Positions 1 to 7,126 of a stretch of DNA of 13,041 nucleotides are shown here, piece after piece; positions within the stretch are counted from its first letter, which is position 1; each line of letters begins with the position of its first letter. The DNA lies in assembly GCF_004770995.1 (NCBI RefSeq), contig NZ_RQHW01000070.1, positions 1 through 13,041 of the forward strand, given 5' to 3'. The position numbers and the translations under genes are program-made. Source of the DNA: Leptospira idonii (GTDB lineage: Bacteria; Spirochaetota; Leptospiria; Leptospirales; Leptospiraceae). Under the pieces are notes generated by a model. The model worked only from the letters and a program-made list of their open reading frames with translations. It did no database searches and was not told the origin of the DNA.

Positions 1-30
1 CAAAATTAGATCAGGAAGAAATCATTTAAC

Positions 31-1059
31 CTAATAAAAGTTAGAAGAGTGTGACTGGCGAATACTATATTTGTACAGATTTACTAATTGATAAAAATCT
101 GCTTTTTGTTTAGCAAAATAAGCAAATCGAGCGAAGCCTTTACTTATTTTCGTTTCTTCCAATAATTCAGCTTTAAGATGGTAATCATTAAAGTCTAACA
201 ATGCTTGGTGATTAATCTGAAGGTTATTAAAATTTTCATTTGTAAATACATTTTCAGAAAAATGTAAACAAAAGTCTAGGTCGGAATAATTTGAATCGAT
301 TTGTATTATAACACGATAAGCATCAAGAAGTTCAACGTATCCAACAAGTTTTTTGAGATGAGAGCATCCGACTATTACTAATGAATTTAATATTGCTTTG
401 TTTGGTTTGGTTAGTATAATTTCTGTATTGTAAAATGGAACGATTGGCAGCAAGTTTTGATCAAGTATATATTGAATAAGTGGTTTTATGCTGTCTTTCG
501 GTTTCCCACTATAGATCCAATAATTTGCTAGGGTTTTGCAAATTGATCGATGGATATCTTTGTCGAAAAATGGAATCTTAAAGCTTGGCTGATAATCAAT
601 TGTATCTATTCTAACATTATATTTGTTTTCAGTTTTAACTTGCGATTTCAGATTTGGTCGATCTTTTTTCAATTGTGACAAAAGTTGGTTCAAATATTTT
701 TCATTAGGTGCCTCTATTTGAATTTGTTCTATTCCCGTTGTTTCATCAATTGTTGAATTTAGACTTGGTTTGGCTAACTCTGTACGGCCATTTGCATAGA
801 CTTTAATCTTGCGATTACCTATATTGGCGATAAAATGTTTTTCGTTTCTGTTAGATATTTGATTTACACCTAGCATAATGCAATAAGGAAGGAAAGCTTT
901 TTCTAAAGTTGCATCGATTGAGTGTCCGAATAGGCTATTGTGTTTTTGGCATAATAAGTTTTTTGCTTTAAGTTTTCCTCCAATAGATTTCGGAAAAATA
1001 TGTTCATTAGAACTTTTATGCGTATGATCAGATACTGGCAAATAGCAATTGTTGTTCAT
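31..1059 (-). CDS. HNH-type endonuclease-like protein
   Basis: This 342-residue protein is probably a metal-dependent HNH nuclease, perhaps used in defence. Near the N terminus it has EHIFPKSIGG (E19-H20), followed by N34 and the C37-x-x-H40-N41 run just before SLFG. This arrangement resembles the EH-I-x-PKSLGG...C..CN pattern of HNH_5-type nucleases, although only single cysteines rather than clear CxxC pairs are visible. The remaining ~290 residues have no motif I recognise. The ATG at 1057-1059 lies about 17 bases downstream of the repeat core at 1077-1083, with no good Shine-Dalgarno and no visible promoter, so expression probably depends on read-through from the cassette upstream (higher coordinates). 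The stop at 31-33 is intact, but this cassette's own repeat lies left of the window. HNH assignment is moderate; substrate is unknown. Confidence 0.75.
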   Translation of the reverse strand: MNNNCYLPVSDHTHKSSNEHIFPKSIGGKLKAKNLLCQKHNSLFGHSIDATLEKAFLPYCIMLGVNQISNRNEKHFIANIGNRKIKVYANGRTELAKPSLNSTIDETTGIEQIQIEAPNEKYLNQLLSQLKKDRPNLKSQVKTENKYNVRIDTIDYQPSFKIPFFDKDIHRSICKTLANYWIYSGKPKDSIKPLIQYILDQNLLPIVPFYNTEIILTKPNKAILNSLVIVGCSHLKKLVGYVELLDAYRVIIQIDSNYSDLDFCLHFSENVFTNENFNNLQINHQALLDFNDYHLKAELLEETKISKGFARFAYFAKQKADFYQLVNLYKYSIRQSHSSNFY

Positions 1060-1076
1060 GTTTTTGGCAAAATGAC

Positions 1077-1246
1077 GTATAACGAACTAGGCTTACCGAC
1101 GTTGTCCGTAGCTGAGTCTCGAAGAGACGTTAGCGTCGGCACGATTTCTTGCTAAGCAAGAAACGTGACGGAGGACAATGTGGCTTTAGCCCGAGCAAGG
1201 GTGAGCGAAGCGAATCCCGCAGCGTAGCGGTAAGGCGTAGTTAGCC
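1077..1246 (-). repeat. attC-like repeat 1 (long form)
   Basis: This 170-bp foldable site runs between core boxes GTATAAC and GTTAGCC. Inside them GGCTTACCG pairs with CGGTAAGGC. A long central arm starts GTTGTCC and closes with GGACAAT; it carries hairpins GTCTC-gaa-GAGAC and TTCTTGC-taa-GCAAGAA. A third arm is GGG-TGAGC-gaa-GCGAA-T-CCC, with tandem G.A mismatches and a bulged T. The site lies downstream of the Mrr-like gene on the minus strand and is predicted to travel with it. The left core belongs to the HNH cassette, which is why the two outer boxes do not match each other. Confidence 0.8.
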
Positions 1247-1258
1247 GCAGTAAAAGGA

Positions 1259-2191
1259 CTAGTTGGCAACATTTATCAGCCACTCTATTAATCCGGCATT
1301 TACACTGAGTTCGGAGAGTTTATTTGCATCGTAAAAAATGAAATTTTCCAAGGTAGATTCTTTTATATATTTTTCTAGATCTTGTGTGGGTGAGTGTGTT
1401 ACAAAGAAAACCTTTTCGTAATCTTGTTCAAAACCGTCGAGCCTTTCTAAATAGTCTTTATATATGCTTAGATTACTCTGTGCCTTGACTTGAACTATCG
1501 CTCTTTCATTAGTGATAGGTGAGATAAGTTCTATGTCTATGTTTTTTGTTGTTTTGCCTAATACTCCAATTCTTGACCATCCTGAAGATCGGAATAGTAG
1601 ATCAACAAAATTTTCAAAATCATTAGGATTTAACTTTTTAATTAAACTAATCAATGATTTTCTTAATTCTGCTAAATTTAGTTCAACTGATTTATGCTCA
1701 GCACTTTGAAGTCCATTAATTTTATTGAGTAGATATTCTTTTTCTTTTATATCGCAAATAGTGCCTCTAAATCCCTGAACTTTAGTTAATCTACCGCTTA
1801 GATTTTGGATGAAAAGAGTGTTGTTGTGTAAGTCTATATCCTTCCAACCTTTTATTGTTTTTCTTTCTTTAGTTCCATCAGGATTTAGCAAGATTTCTTC
1901 GTCTGCATAACAATACCACAATTTAGATTGATAGAATGTTACCCACATTGTAGTTTTTGGCTCTTCAAAAAATTTTCTTATTTGATTTCTATGGCTAGTC
2001 GTAGAGGACTTTTCCGTTTTGTATTTTTCTTTAATTTCAACTAAAACATCTTCCCATTGCCCATTTTTGCATTTTATAAAATCAATTGCTTCATAACCCA
2101 ATTTTATTGAAGAATTTATTTCTATTGATTCCTTTTCAAAAGAACCGCTGTTTCCTAACTTAATGAATAGTATATTACCTGGTTTTTCCAT
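1259..2191 (-). CDS. Mrr-like restriction endonuclease with N-terminal accessory domain
   Basis: This 310-residue protein is probably a DNA-cleaving PD-(D/E)XK enzyme. The C-terminal part (about 185-310) starts with NPNDFENFVDLLF (E193) and GW at 204-205, followed by D219 in NIDIEL and Q234-V-K236. This is the E...D...QxK arrangement of the Mrr catalytic family. The N-terminal ~155 residues form a separate domain with many aromatics (MWVTFY, LWYCYAD, then LSGRLTKVQGFRGTICDI near 131-148). I suspect a PUA/EVE-like modified-base-reading role but cannot show it. Mrr-type enzymes often cut modified DNA, so a role against modified phage DNA is an inference. The start is supported by AAAGGA upstream of the ATG at 2189-2191. 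The gene fills its cassette, starting ~18 bp from one core and stopping 13 bp from the next, with no clear promoter of its own. Confidence 0.85.
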   Translation of the reverse strand: MEKPGNILFIKLGNSGSFEKESIEINSSIKLGYEAIDFIKCKNGQWEDVLVEIKEKYKTEKSSTTSHRNQIRKFFEEPKTTMWVTFYQSKLWYCYADEEILLNPDGTKERKTIKGWKDIDLHNNTLFIQNLSGRLTKVQGFRGTICDIKEKEYLLNKINGLQSAEHKSVELNLAELRKSLISLIKKLNPNDFENFVDLLFRSSGWSRIGVLGKTTKNIDIELISPITNERAIVQVKAQSNLSIYKDYLERLDGFEQDYEKVFFVTHSPTQDLEKYIKESTLENFIFYDANKLSELSVNAGLIEWLINVAN

Positions 2192-2208
2192 AGATTTCCT
2201 TTTATGGC

Positions 2209-2372
2209 GGCTAACGAACTAGTGGAGACGACGTTCCCTGACCCTGAGTCCCGAACGGGACGTTAGGGACTGGCACGTAGCTTGCGTATGCGAGCGAGTG
2301 ACAGAAAGGGAATGTGGCGCAGCCCAAGCGAGGCCAGCAGTGCCGAAGCGCAGCGTTTCCATGCTGTTATGC
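2209..2372 (-). repeat. attC-like repeat 2 (divergent)
   Basis: This 164-bp copy runs from core GGCTAAC to core GTTATGC. Its outer stem differs from the others: GTGGAGACG faces CGTTTCCAT instead of GGCTTACCG/CGGTAAGCC, so both sides have changed together and pairing is mostly kept. The central arm is GTTCCCT...AGGGAAT, with an inner hairpin GTCCC-gaac-GGGAC and GCTTGCG-tat-GCGAGC. The third arm seen in most copies is poorly preserved. It lies downstream of the membrane-protein gene on the minus strand and should travel with it. Confidence 0.75.
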
Positions 2373-2385
2373 GAAGTAGTGTAGT

Positions 2386-3174
2386 TTATTTTACAATATT
2401 TTTATTTATTTTATTTAATTCTTTCAATTGCTCTTCTAAGATATTCTTATGATTTAAATCTTTTATTGTTTTGGATATGTTACTTTGTTCATTAATAATT
2501 ATTTCCATTTTTTCTATCATCGTTTTAGAATGATCTTCACCTTTACAGAAAAACTGTAAAAGAGCTAAGAGAGAACCACTAAATCCTACTGTAAGTGCAT
2601 ATTCAACGGACTTGGCTAAGAATTTTTGGATTTTAGGTTTAATCTGTTTTTTATCAATAATTAGTGTTTTGAAAGTTCGTAATTTCCATACCCTAAATCG
2701 ATCTAATAAATCTGGTTCTCCAATTAGAGATGTTACTTTAGTATAAGATGAAAAGTATTTCCAATATTTTATTTGTATTTTCTTTTTTAGTAATTTGTTT
2801 GGATTTTTAACAAAATCTAAAAAGATTTCTTCTTCAATTGGCATTAATTTTTTACTCCAGCATGGAGTTAAAGAAACAAATATATCACCGTTTGCTATTT
2901 GATTGAAGTTAAGGCGAGCTCCATACTCAATTTCAGTTTCATTAACTATTTGATGGTTTATGTTTAACCTTCGATGACGATTAAATGTACGATACCCATA
3001 AAAGACTTCAACATAGTAATTATCAAGTCCACCTCGACTTCCTCCTGGGCAAACTTCGTAAAGATATATGTTTTTTAGGGTTTCTTCTCCAAATTTTCTC
3101 TCTATGCTTTTAAATCTGTATTCGGAAAGATTATAGAATTGCTGAAATACTGTTATTTTTTCTGATAAATTCAT
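2386..3174 (-). CDS. Hypothetical protein with one C-terminal membrane helix and coiled coil
   Basis: I do not recognise this 262-residue protein. Residues 1-150 look like a soluble domain, including a Gly-rich stretch PGGSRGGLDN near 43-52 and aromatic-rich strands. A single likely membrane helix spans about 190-210 (ALTVGFSGSLLALLQFF), preceded by a strongly basic region (about 160-188). The last ~45 residues are Lys/Glu/Asn/Ile-rich and likely coiled coil. One-helix proteins in defence islands are often membrane-acting effectors, but that is only context. The ATG at 3172-3174 is about 30 bp from the cassette core with no strong Shine-Dalgarno; the stop is 13 bp from the next repeat, so the gene fills its cassette. 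No frameshift is visible. Confidence 0.7.
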   Translation of the reverse strand: MNLSEKITVFQQFYNLSEYRFKSIERKFGEETLKNIYLYEVCPGGSRGGLDNYYVEVFYGYRTFNRHRRLNINHQIVNETEIEYGARLNFNQIANGDIFVSLTPCWSKKLMPIEEEIFLDFVKNPNKLLKKKIQIKYWKYFSSYTKVTSLIGEPDLLDRFRVWKLRTFKTLIIDKKQIKPKIQKFLAKSVEYALTVGFSGSLLALLQFFCKGEDHSKTMIEKMEIIINEQSNISKTIKDLNHKNILEEQLKELNKINKNIVK

Positions 3175-3204
3175 AAATAATTTAATTAAAATTTACACTA
3201 TTTC

Positions 3205-3350
3205 GCATAACGAACTAGGCTACCCGACGTTGGCTAAGCTGGCGCGACACTTGCGTATGCAAGAGGAGTGACAGTAGCCAATGTGCCTTTAGGCCGAGCG
3301 AGGGTGAGCAATGCGAATCCCGAAGCGTAGCGGGTAAGCCGTAGTTATGC
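3205..3350 (-). repeat. attC-like repeat 3 (short form)
   Basis: This 146-bp copy runs from GCATAAC to GTTATGC, with outer stem GGCTACCCG facing CGGGTAAGCC, where the change to CCCG/CGGG is matched on both sides. The central arm is GTTGGCT...AGCCAAT, enclosing CTTGC-gtat-GCAAG. The third arm is GGG-TGAGC-aat-GCGAA-T-CCC. It is located just downstream of the C2-domain gene on the minus strand. Confidence 0.82.
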
Positions 3351-3360
3351 GTCGTTGACC

Positions 3361-4500
3361 TTATTTATCCTTAGGCGTAAGTCTAATTTTTATGTTTTTA
3401 ATGCCAGAACCGTCTCTAACATTTAATTCTATCTCTTTATTAATTTCATGTTGTATTAGTTCATCGTAAGTGATCCAGGCGTCCCCAATATAGTCATGAT
3501 TTTGCATATCGTGATCATATAAGCCAATTTGAAGCAAGTCACCTTCTTTCAAAGAATACTTCCGCTCAATATTGAAAGTGGGATTGAGTTTGTTTGAGAT
3601 TTTATCAGAAGTGAAGACAATTTTTCCATTCTCGAAGATTTGCAAAAATGGATCAGGTAACTCTTGGAAAATATCCCATGATTTGTTGTTTGAGGGTTTT
3701 AAATTTGAAATTTCAGCTTTTATATATTTAATAATATAATCACCTTGCTTGAATTTTGTAGATTCAAAATCTATTCTTGTGGTATTTAAGGGTTTTATTG
3801 TTTCGTATTCAACAAATATTGGAACTTCTTTTTGAGAGGCTTGAAAATATTTATTAACCTCATGAGGATCTGATATTATAGTTGGAACTTTTTGGTTGTT
3901 TGAAAGTCCAACTAGTTTAATACGACTTTCAAGTTTAAATTCGCCAAGAGTATAAGAAATATCGGCAGTTGGTAAAATATTAGAGAGAGATAGCAGTTTC
4001 ATTTTTGCTTCGCTAGAAAAAGATGATTTATTACCGCTAATAACATAATGTATTGACCAACCGTAATATATTCTTTTTAAGAAAACATCTGCAGAATCAA
4101 TGGGCTTTCCTTCAGGTAAATATGTTGCGGTCTTTGAAATATGATATACTGAAAGTAGAGCATAACGATCATCTTTTAAATTTGAAAAATTGCCATTAAT
4201 GAAACCCAAGAAATTTGCGTTTGCTATCAAGGAAGCTTCATTATCTAAAATATTGATTTCAGAAATATATTGCTCTTCATTTATGATTTCAATCTCTCCT
4301 TTTTCAAAGGCTTTATCGTTCTGATTTTTGAAGTTTGTATCGAAAGTACTTCCTAGAAGTCTATTTGTAATTCCAACTGGAGCAGGTATCTTTATTGAGT
4401 CTCCTGCTAAATATTGAAATTTCATAGTTGATTGATCTTGTGAAAAAATTTTCATACATAACATGAAAATTAAGGTAGTAATAACGAGTTTTCTATACAT
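3361..4500 (-). CDS. Exported protein with C-terminal C2 domain
   Basis: This 379-residue protein begins with a basic, hydrophobic signal peptide (about 1-20, MYRKLVITTLIFMLCMKIFS), so it is probably exported across the inner membrane. Residues ~254-370 look like a C2 domain: D276 and D283 in the first loop, the canonical LNPTFN at 305-310, and D329, D331 and D336 in the second loop, so calcium-dependent membrane binding is plausible. The middle (about 110-235) has alternating strands, with YYGWSIHYVISGNKSSFSS near 145-163. This faintly recalls pore-forming cytolysin folds, but I would not call it. The ATG at 4498-4500 lies ~24 bp from the cassette core after a weak purine-rich stretch, with no clear promoter. 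It is the only obviously exported protein here and an outlier among nucleases and toxins. Confidence 0.75.
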   Translation of the reverse strand: MYRKLVITTLIFMLCMKIFSQDQSTMKFQYLAGDSIKIPAPVGITNRLLGSTFDTNFKNQNDKAFEKGEIEIINEEQYISEINILDNEASLIANANFLGFINGNFSNLKDDRYALLSVYHISKTATYLPEGKPIDSADVFLKRIYYGWSIHYVISGNKSSFSSEAKMKLLSLSNILPTADISYTLGEFKLESRIKLVGLSNNQKVPTIISDPHEVNKYFQASQKEVPIFVEYETIKPLNTTRIDFESTKFKQGDYIIKYIKAEISNLKPSNNKSWDIFQELPDPFLQIFENGKIVFTSDKISNKLNPTFNIERKYSLKEGDLLQIGLYDHDMQNHDYIGDAWITYDELIQHEINKEIELNVRDGSGIKNIKIRLTPKDK

Positions 4501-4523
4501 AATATTTTTCTTTGGTCAATGAC

Positions 4524-4694
4524 GCATAACGACTAAGCTTGCCGACGTCCCTCGTAGCTGAGCCTGTGAAGGAGGCGTTAGCGTCGGCGCATCTCCTTGC
4601 ATTTGCAAGGAGTGTGACGGAGAGGGATGTGTCGCAGACCGAGCGAGGGTGAGCAGTGCGAATCCCGAAGCGATGTGGTAAGCGGTAGTTAATT
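4524..4694 (-). repeat. attC-like repeat 4 (long form, partner of repeat 7)
   Basis: This 171-bp copy runs from GCATAAC to GTTAATT. It belongs to the non-coding cassette 4530-4915 and is nearly identical to repeat 7. Notable arms are GTCCCTC...GAGGGAT, the hairpin CTCCTTGC-attt-GCAAGGAG, and GGG-TGAGC-agt-GCGAA-T-CCC. Relative to repeat 7, the loop of the CTCCTTGC hairpin (attt versus aaat) and the small GCCT...AGGC hairpin differ, while the paired parts of the larger hairpin are unchanged. Confidence 0.82.
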
Positions 4695-4909
4695 GCAGTT
4701 GGTATTTTATTAGATTAGATAAAAATACGAAGTGTAGTGAAGTCAAGCGCGCAAATTGTCTTATTCTTTTCTTAATTTAGTGCGTAAATCGTTAGCATCG
4801 CTTGAAAATCAGTATCAGCATTCGAGTTAGTAACTCTTAAAGGCTTTCGTCTTTTTCATTTCTTTGTTTTTCAATTTGCGCGCTTTCTTATTTAATTTTT
4901 ACCAATTGC
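4695..4909 (-). other. Non-coding cassette insert, copy 1
   Basis: About 215 bases without a credible gene. The ends AATTGCAGTTGGTA and TACCAATTGCAATT form the cassette inverted arms. Inside them a perfect 14-bp inverted repeat, AAGCGCGCAAATTG (4745-4758) and CAATTTGCGCGCTT (4872-4885), brackets an AT-rich core, so the whole insert could fold as a nested hairpin. A weak minus-strand promoter-like pair, TTGACT (4741-4746) and TTTATC (4718-4723) with 17-bp spacing, would drive transcription into the C2-protein gene; the second copy has TTGCTT instead, so support is poor. A ten-codon frame (start near 4858) has only amino-acid-changing differences between the copies, so it is probably not coding. 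Possible roles are promoter cassette or small RNA; neither is proven. Confidence 0.6.
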
Positions 4910-5053
4910 AATTAACGAACTAGGCTTACCGACGTTGGCAGACGGCACGTCTTCTTGCTCAGCGAGAAGCGTGACGGAAAGCCAATGTGGCTTCAGCCCG
5001 AACGAGAGCGAGCATTGCGAGTCTCGAAGTGAAGCGGTAAGCCGTAGTTATGC
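4910..5053 (-). repeat. attC-like repeat 5 (short form)
   Basis: This 144-bp copy runs from AATTAAC to GTTATGC, with outer stem GGCTTACCG/CGGTAAGCC. The central arm is GTTGGCA...AGCCAAT with inner hairpin TTCTTGCT-cag-CGAGAA. The third arm has changed on both sides: GAG-CGAGC-att-GCGAG-T-CTC in place of GGG...CCC, a clear compensatory change. It lies 18 bp after the antitoxin stop codon and should travel with the higBA-like cassette. Confidence 0.82.
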
Positions 5054-5071
5054 GTAGTGGCTGTGTTTTTG

Positions 5072-5371
5072 CTATGCGCTTTTACTTTTCAAATGGATTA
5101 TTGGTTCTGCATCTAAAGCTTTCGCAAGACGATTGATAAAGGAAAGTGATAAATTAGTGTAATTTCCAGATTCAAGTCTTGCAATCGCAGGTTGCGAAGT
5201 CCCTATTTTCTCAGCTAAATCTTTCTGGGTTAAATTTCTCTTTTTTCGGAGTTTAATGATTTCTTTAGCGAGTGTAAATTCATTTGAAAGAGCATCGTAT
5301 TCTTTTTTGAAATTTTTATTTTTAAGCTCTTTATTTAAAAGTGAATCAAAGTCTTTAATTTTCAATTTCAT
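5072..5371 (-). CDS. higA: HigA-like XRE-family antitoxin
   Basis: This 99-residue protein is the probable antitoxin of the upstream toxin gene and a DNA-binding repressor of the pair. A classic XRE helix-turn-helix lies at about 47-69 (LTQKDLAEKIGTSQPAIARL, then ESG). The basic, charged N-terminal ~40 residues probably contact the toxin. Its ATG (5369-5371) overlaps the toxin stop as ATGA, so the two are translationally coupled, in the toxin-first order typical of HigBA. The likely operator is the palindrome between the -35 and -10 boxes upstream of the toxin. The symbol is by family resemblance; related RelE/Gp49-XRE pairs go by other names. Confidence 0.88.
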   Translation of the reverse strand: MKLKIKDFDSLLNKELKNKNFKKEYDALSNEFTLAKEIIKLRKKRNLTQKDLAEKIGTSQPAIARLESGNYTNLSLSFINRLAKALDAEPIIHLKSKSA

Positions 5372-5703
5372 ATTAATTCTCCTTTGAATGTATTCATAAG
5401 TTTATATGCTTTATCTAATTCATCTTTATCTGTTTTTTGATCTTTCTTAATAAAACCAGAAGTGATTATAATGACTTTTCGTTTCTGAAAAAAGTAGAAT
5501 AATCTGCAAATATTAGATCCTTGCTTAATTCTTAGTTCAAATAATCCTGTATAGCCTTGGATTTTCTTTGAAAACGGCTCTCTGAGTTCAGGACCGAATT
5601 CAGCCAGTAGTTCAATTGTTTTAAAAGCTTTTGCCTTGAGTTTATTTTCTAGTTTTAGAAGAAAATCTTCTGCAGGCTCTAGGAGCTGAATTTTGAACTT
5701 CAC
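5368..5703 (-). CDS. higB: HigB-like (RelE/Gp49 superfamily) toxin
   Basis: This 111-residue protein is probably a ribosome-dependent mRNA interferase of the RelE/HigB fold. The segment GLFELRIKQGSNICRLFYFF (about 53-72), with R58 and R67, then a strand VIIITSGFIKKDQKT and a C-terminal helix DELDKAYKLM match the phage-derived Gp49-like/HigB family in content and length. Only a GTG start (5701-5703) is available; no in-frame ATG precedes the conserved region. The GTG sits just six bases after the -10 box of a near-consensus promoter, so the transcript may be leaderless. It is the first gene of a two-gene operon with its antitoxin. Such pairs can stabilise cassette arrays, which fits the setting. 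Confidence 0.88.
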   Translation of the reverse strand: MKFKIQLLEPAEDFLLKLENKLKAKAFKTIELLAEFGPELREPFSKKIQGYTGLFELRIKQGSNICRLFYFFQKRKVIIITSGFIKKDQKTDKDELDKAYKLMNTFKGELI

Positions 5704-5737
5704 GATTAAATTATATCATATTTGATATAATTGTCAA
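5704..5737 (-). promoter_or_regulatory. Near-consensus promoter with operator of the higBA-like operon
   Basis: On the minus strand TTGACA (5732-5737) and TATAAT (5710-5715) are separated by 16 bp, both perfect sigma70-type boxes. A perfect inverted repeat, TATATCA and TGATATA with a 4-bp spacer (5712-5729), lies between and over them and would let the antitoxin block RNA polymerase. Transcription should start around the GTG of the toxin gene, giving little or no leader. Confidence 0.85.
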
Positions 5738-5770
5738 GCTTCGTTTTTGTAATAATTTTCCAGCCATTAC

Positions 5771-5912
5771 GCATAACGAACTAGGCTTGCCGACGTTGGC
5801 TAGACTGGCACGAGATTGCTCAGCAAGCGCAGTGACAGTAGCCAATGTGGTGAAACCCGAGCAAGGGCGAGCTGTGCGAGTCCCGTAGCGAAGCGGTAAG
5901 CCGTAGTTATGC
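5771..5912 (-). repeat. attC-like repeat 6 (short form)
   Basis: This 142-bp copy, the shortest, runs from GCATAAC to GTTATGC, with outer stem GGCTTGCCG/CGGTAAGCC. The central arm is GTTGGCT-aga-CTGGCAC...GTGACAG-t-AGCCAAT, tipped by TTGCT-c-AGCAA. The third arm is GGG-CGAGC-tgt-GCGAG-T-CCC, where T-A next to the tandem G.A mismatches is replaced by C-G. It is very similar to repeat 10 and lies 9 bp after the stop codon of the HEPN gene on the minus strand. Confidence 0.82.
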
Positions 5913-5921
5913 GTCGTCCCG

Positions 5922-6935
5922 TTAAATAAGAGAGTAAGCAAAGCCAAATCTCAATCCTAACTCAATCTTAAATTCTCTTAATATAAGAAAGGCAATGGTT
6001 TTGAACATAAGCTCGCAATCATCTAAGGATATGGGCGGAGTGTATGGATTTAGTAAGAGGTTATTATCTTTACTAACTTTCTTTTCAGACCAGTGAATTA
6101 AGTCGTTTCGTAGAAGTCTGAGATGATCAATATTATCTAAAATATCTATGTCGATAAGATTAGTTTTTCTAATTGATTCAATCTTTTTTGCAATGGGGTT
6201 TCTATCAGAGTTTTTCTCTTTAATCTTTGCATTATAAATGCTATTTATAAAGTATTCAATTATAAACCACCCCAGGATGATTGAACTAGGAAAATCTAGG
6301 CTAAGATAATGATATAAAGACGAAGAGTATAAACTTAATACACGAATTTTTGGAAGGCTATCTGCTATAAGTGCTATATCTTTGAAAGCTTGATAAAGAT
6401 ATTCTAATCGAATTTCTTGTCTACTATAGATTCTTCGATCATCAATTAGAGGTTTGGAGTATAATTGAAGAATCCTGCCATAATAATATTTTCCTGATTC
6501 TCCATCTAGACCTGTTTCATCGTAGGGAAGCCCTTGATAGATTGTTGACCGCAGTAGCTCTCTTTGTGCAGTCGGTCTTGGTTTAAAATAATCAAATTTT
6601 CTTTTTTTTACTACTGCTGAATCTATCAGTACTTTGACGCAATTAATAAAATCAAAATATAATAGATTTAATTGTGTTCTTGTATCGAGTTTTTCGAAAA
6701 AAGATATTTCTTTATTTATATGTTCTTCGTATAATTTTTCAATTAACTCATGCCTTAAATAAATCATTCCATCGCGCATTATTAATATCTTATAGTTTTT
6801 ATCTCCATATTTAGCCTTCCATTGCGTCATTTTACCTTGAAATTCGTTTTCACTAAGTTCTTTTGTTAAATTTGGCATTGGCCCTGCCCAAAATGGAGGA
6901 TTGGTAAAAAAGCCTACAAATTTTCCTTCAAACAT
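5922..6935 (-). CDS. HEPN-domain protein with RxxxxH motif (putative RNase effector)
   Basis: I do not recognise the whole 337-residue protein, but its C-terminal third (about 195-335) looks like a HEPN helical domain. The helix LRLLRNDLIHW contains R276-N-D-L-I-H281, the RxxxxH signature of HEPN ribonucleases with the preferred polar residue after Arg. The N-terminal ~190 residues are charged, with aromatic strands (YKILIMRDGMIYL at 48-60), and have no motif I can name. HEPN RNases act in abortive infection, CRISPR and toxin systems by cutting cellular or viral RNA, so an abortive-type defence role is inferred. The ATG (6933-6935) is ~20 bp from the cassette core, with no good Shine-Dalgarno or promoter. 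The non-coding cassette copy 2 lies directly upstream. It has no obvious antitoxin partner such as an MNT protein. Confidence 0.75.
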   Translation of the reverse strand: MFEGKFVGFFTNPPFWAGPMPNLTKELSENEFQGKMTQWKAKYGDKNYKILIMRDGMIYLRHELIEKLYEEHINKEISFFEKLDTRTQLNLLYFDFINCVKVLIDSAVVKKRKFDYFKPRPTAQRELLRSTIYQGLPYDETGLDGESGKYYYGRILQLYSKPLIDDRRIYSRQEIRLEYLYQAFKDIALIADSLPKIRVLSLYSSSLYHYLSLDFPSSIILGWFIIEYFINSIYNAKIKEKNSDRNPIAKKIESIRKTNLIDIDILDNIDHLRLLRNDLIHWSEKKVSKDNNLLLNPYTPPISLDDCELMFKTIAFLILREFKIELGLRFGFAYSLI

Positions 6936-6955
6936 AATAATTATTTAGTGATGAC

Positions 6956-7126
6956 GCATAACGACTAAGCTTGCCGACGTCCCTCGTAGCTGAGCCTCCG
7001 GAGGAGGCGTTAGCGTCGGCGCATCTCCTTGCAAATGCAAGGAGTGTGACGGAGAGGGATGTGTCGCAGACCGAGCGAGGGTGAGCAGTGCGAATCCCGA
7101 AGCGATGCGGTAAGCGGTAGTTAATT
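6956..7126 (-). repeat. attC-like repeat 7 (long form, partner of repeat 4)
   Basis: This 171-bp copy runs from GCATAAC to GTTAATT and is nearly identical to repeat 4, as expected if the complete non-coding cassette was duplicated. Arms include GTCCCTC...GAGGGAT, GCCTCCGGAGGAGGC, CTCCTTGC-aaat-GCAAGGAG and GGG-TGAGC-agt-GCGAA-T-CCC. It lies just upstream of the HEPN gene. Confidence 0.82.

Noticed and set aside
1190..1220. tRNA-like string GCGAATCCCG inside the repeats, recalling a T arm
   Set aside because: There is no cloverleaf: no acceptor, D or anticodon stems fit around it, and the string belongs to the third arm of the repeat.
1512..1709. Plus-strand open frame inside the Mrr-like gene; likewise 9214-9429, 9436-9636 and the minus-strand 9638-9820
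   Set aside because: These are shadows of the convincing genes in other frames and match no family.
4440..4500. Lipoprotein signal in the C2 protein (Cys15)
   Set aside because: The residues before Cys are bulky (IFML) and the Cys lies within the hydrophobic core, so an ordinary signal peptide fits better.
4516..4746. Open frames across repeats, e.g. 4516-4746, 6945-7178, 5711-5947 and 12803-13006 on the minus strand
   Set aside because: They lie mostly within the attC-like repeats, resemble each other only because the repeats do, and have no ribosome binding site or domain.
4829..4860. Ten-codon frame in the non-coding cassette
   Set aside because: The two copies differ only by amino-acid-changing substitutions in this frame and no clear ribosome binding site precedes it.
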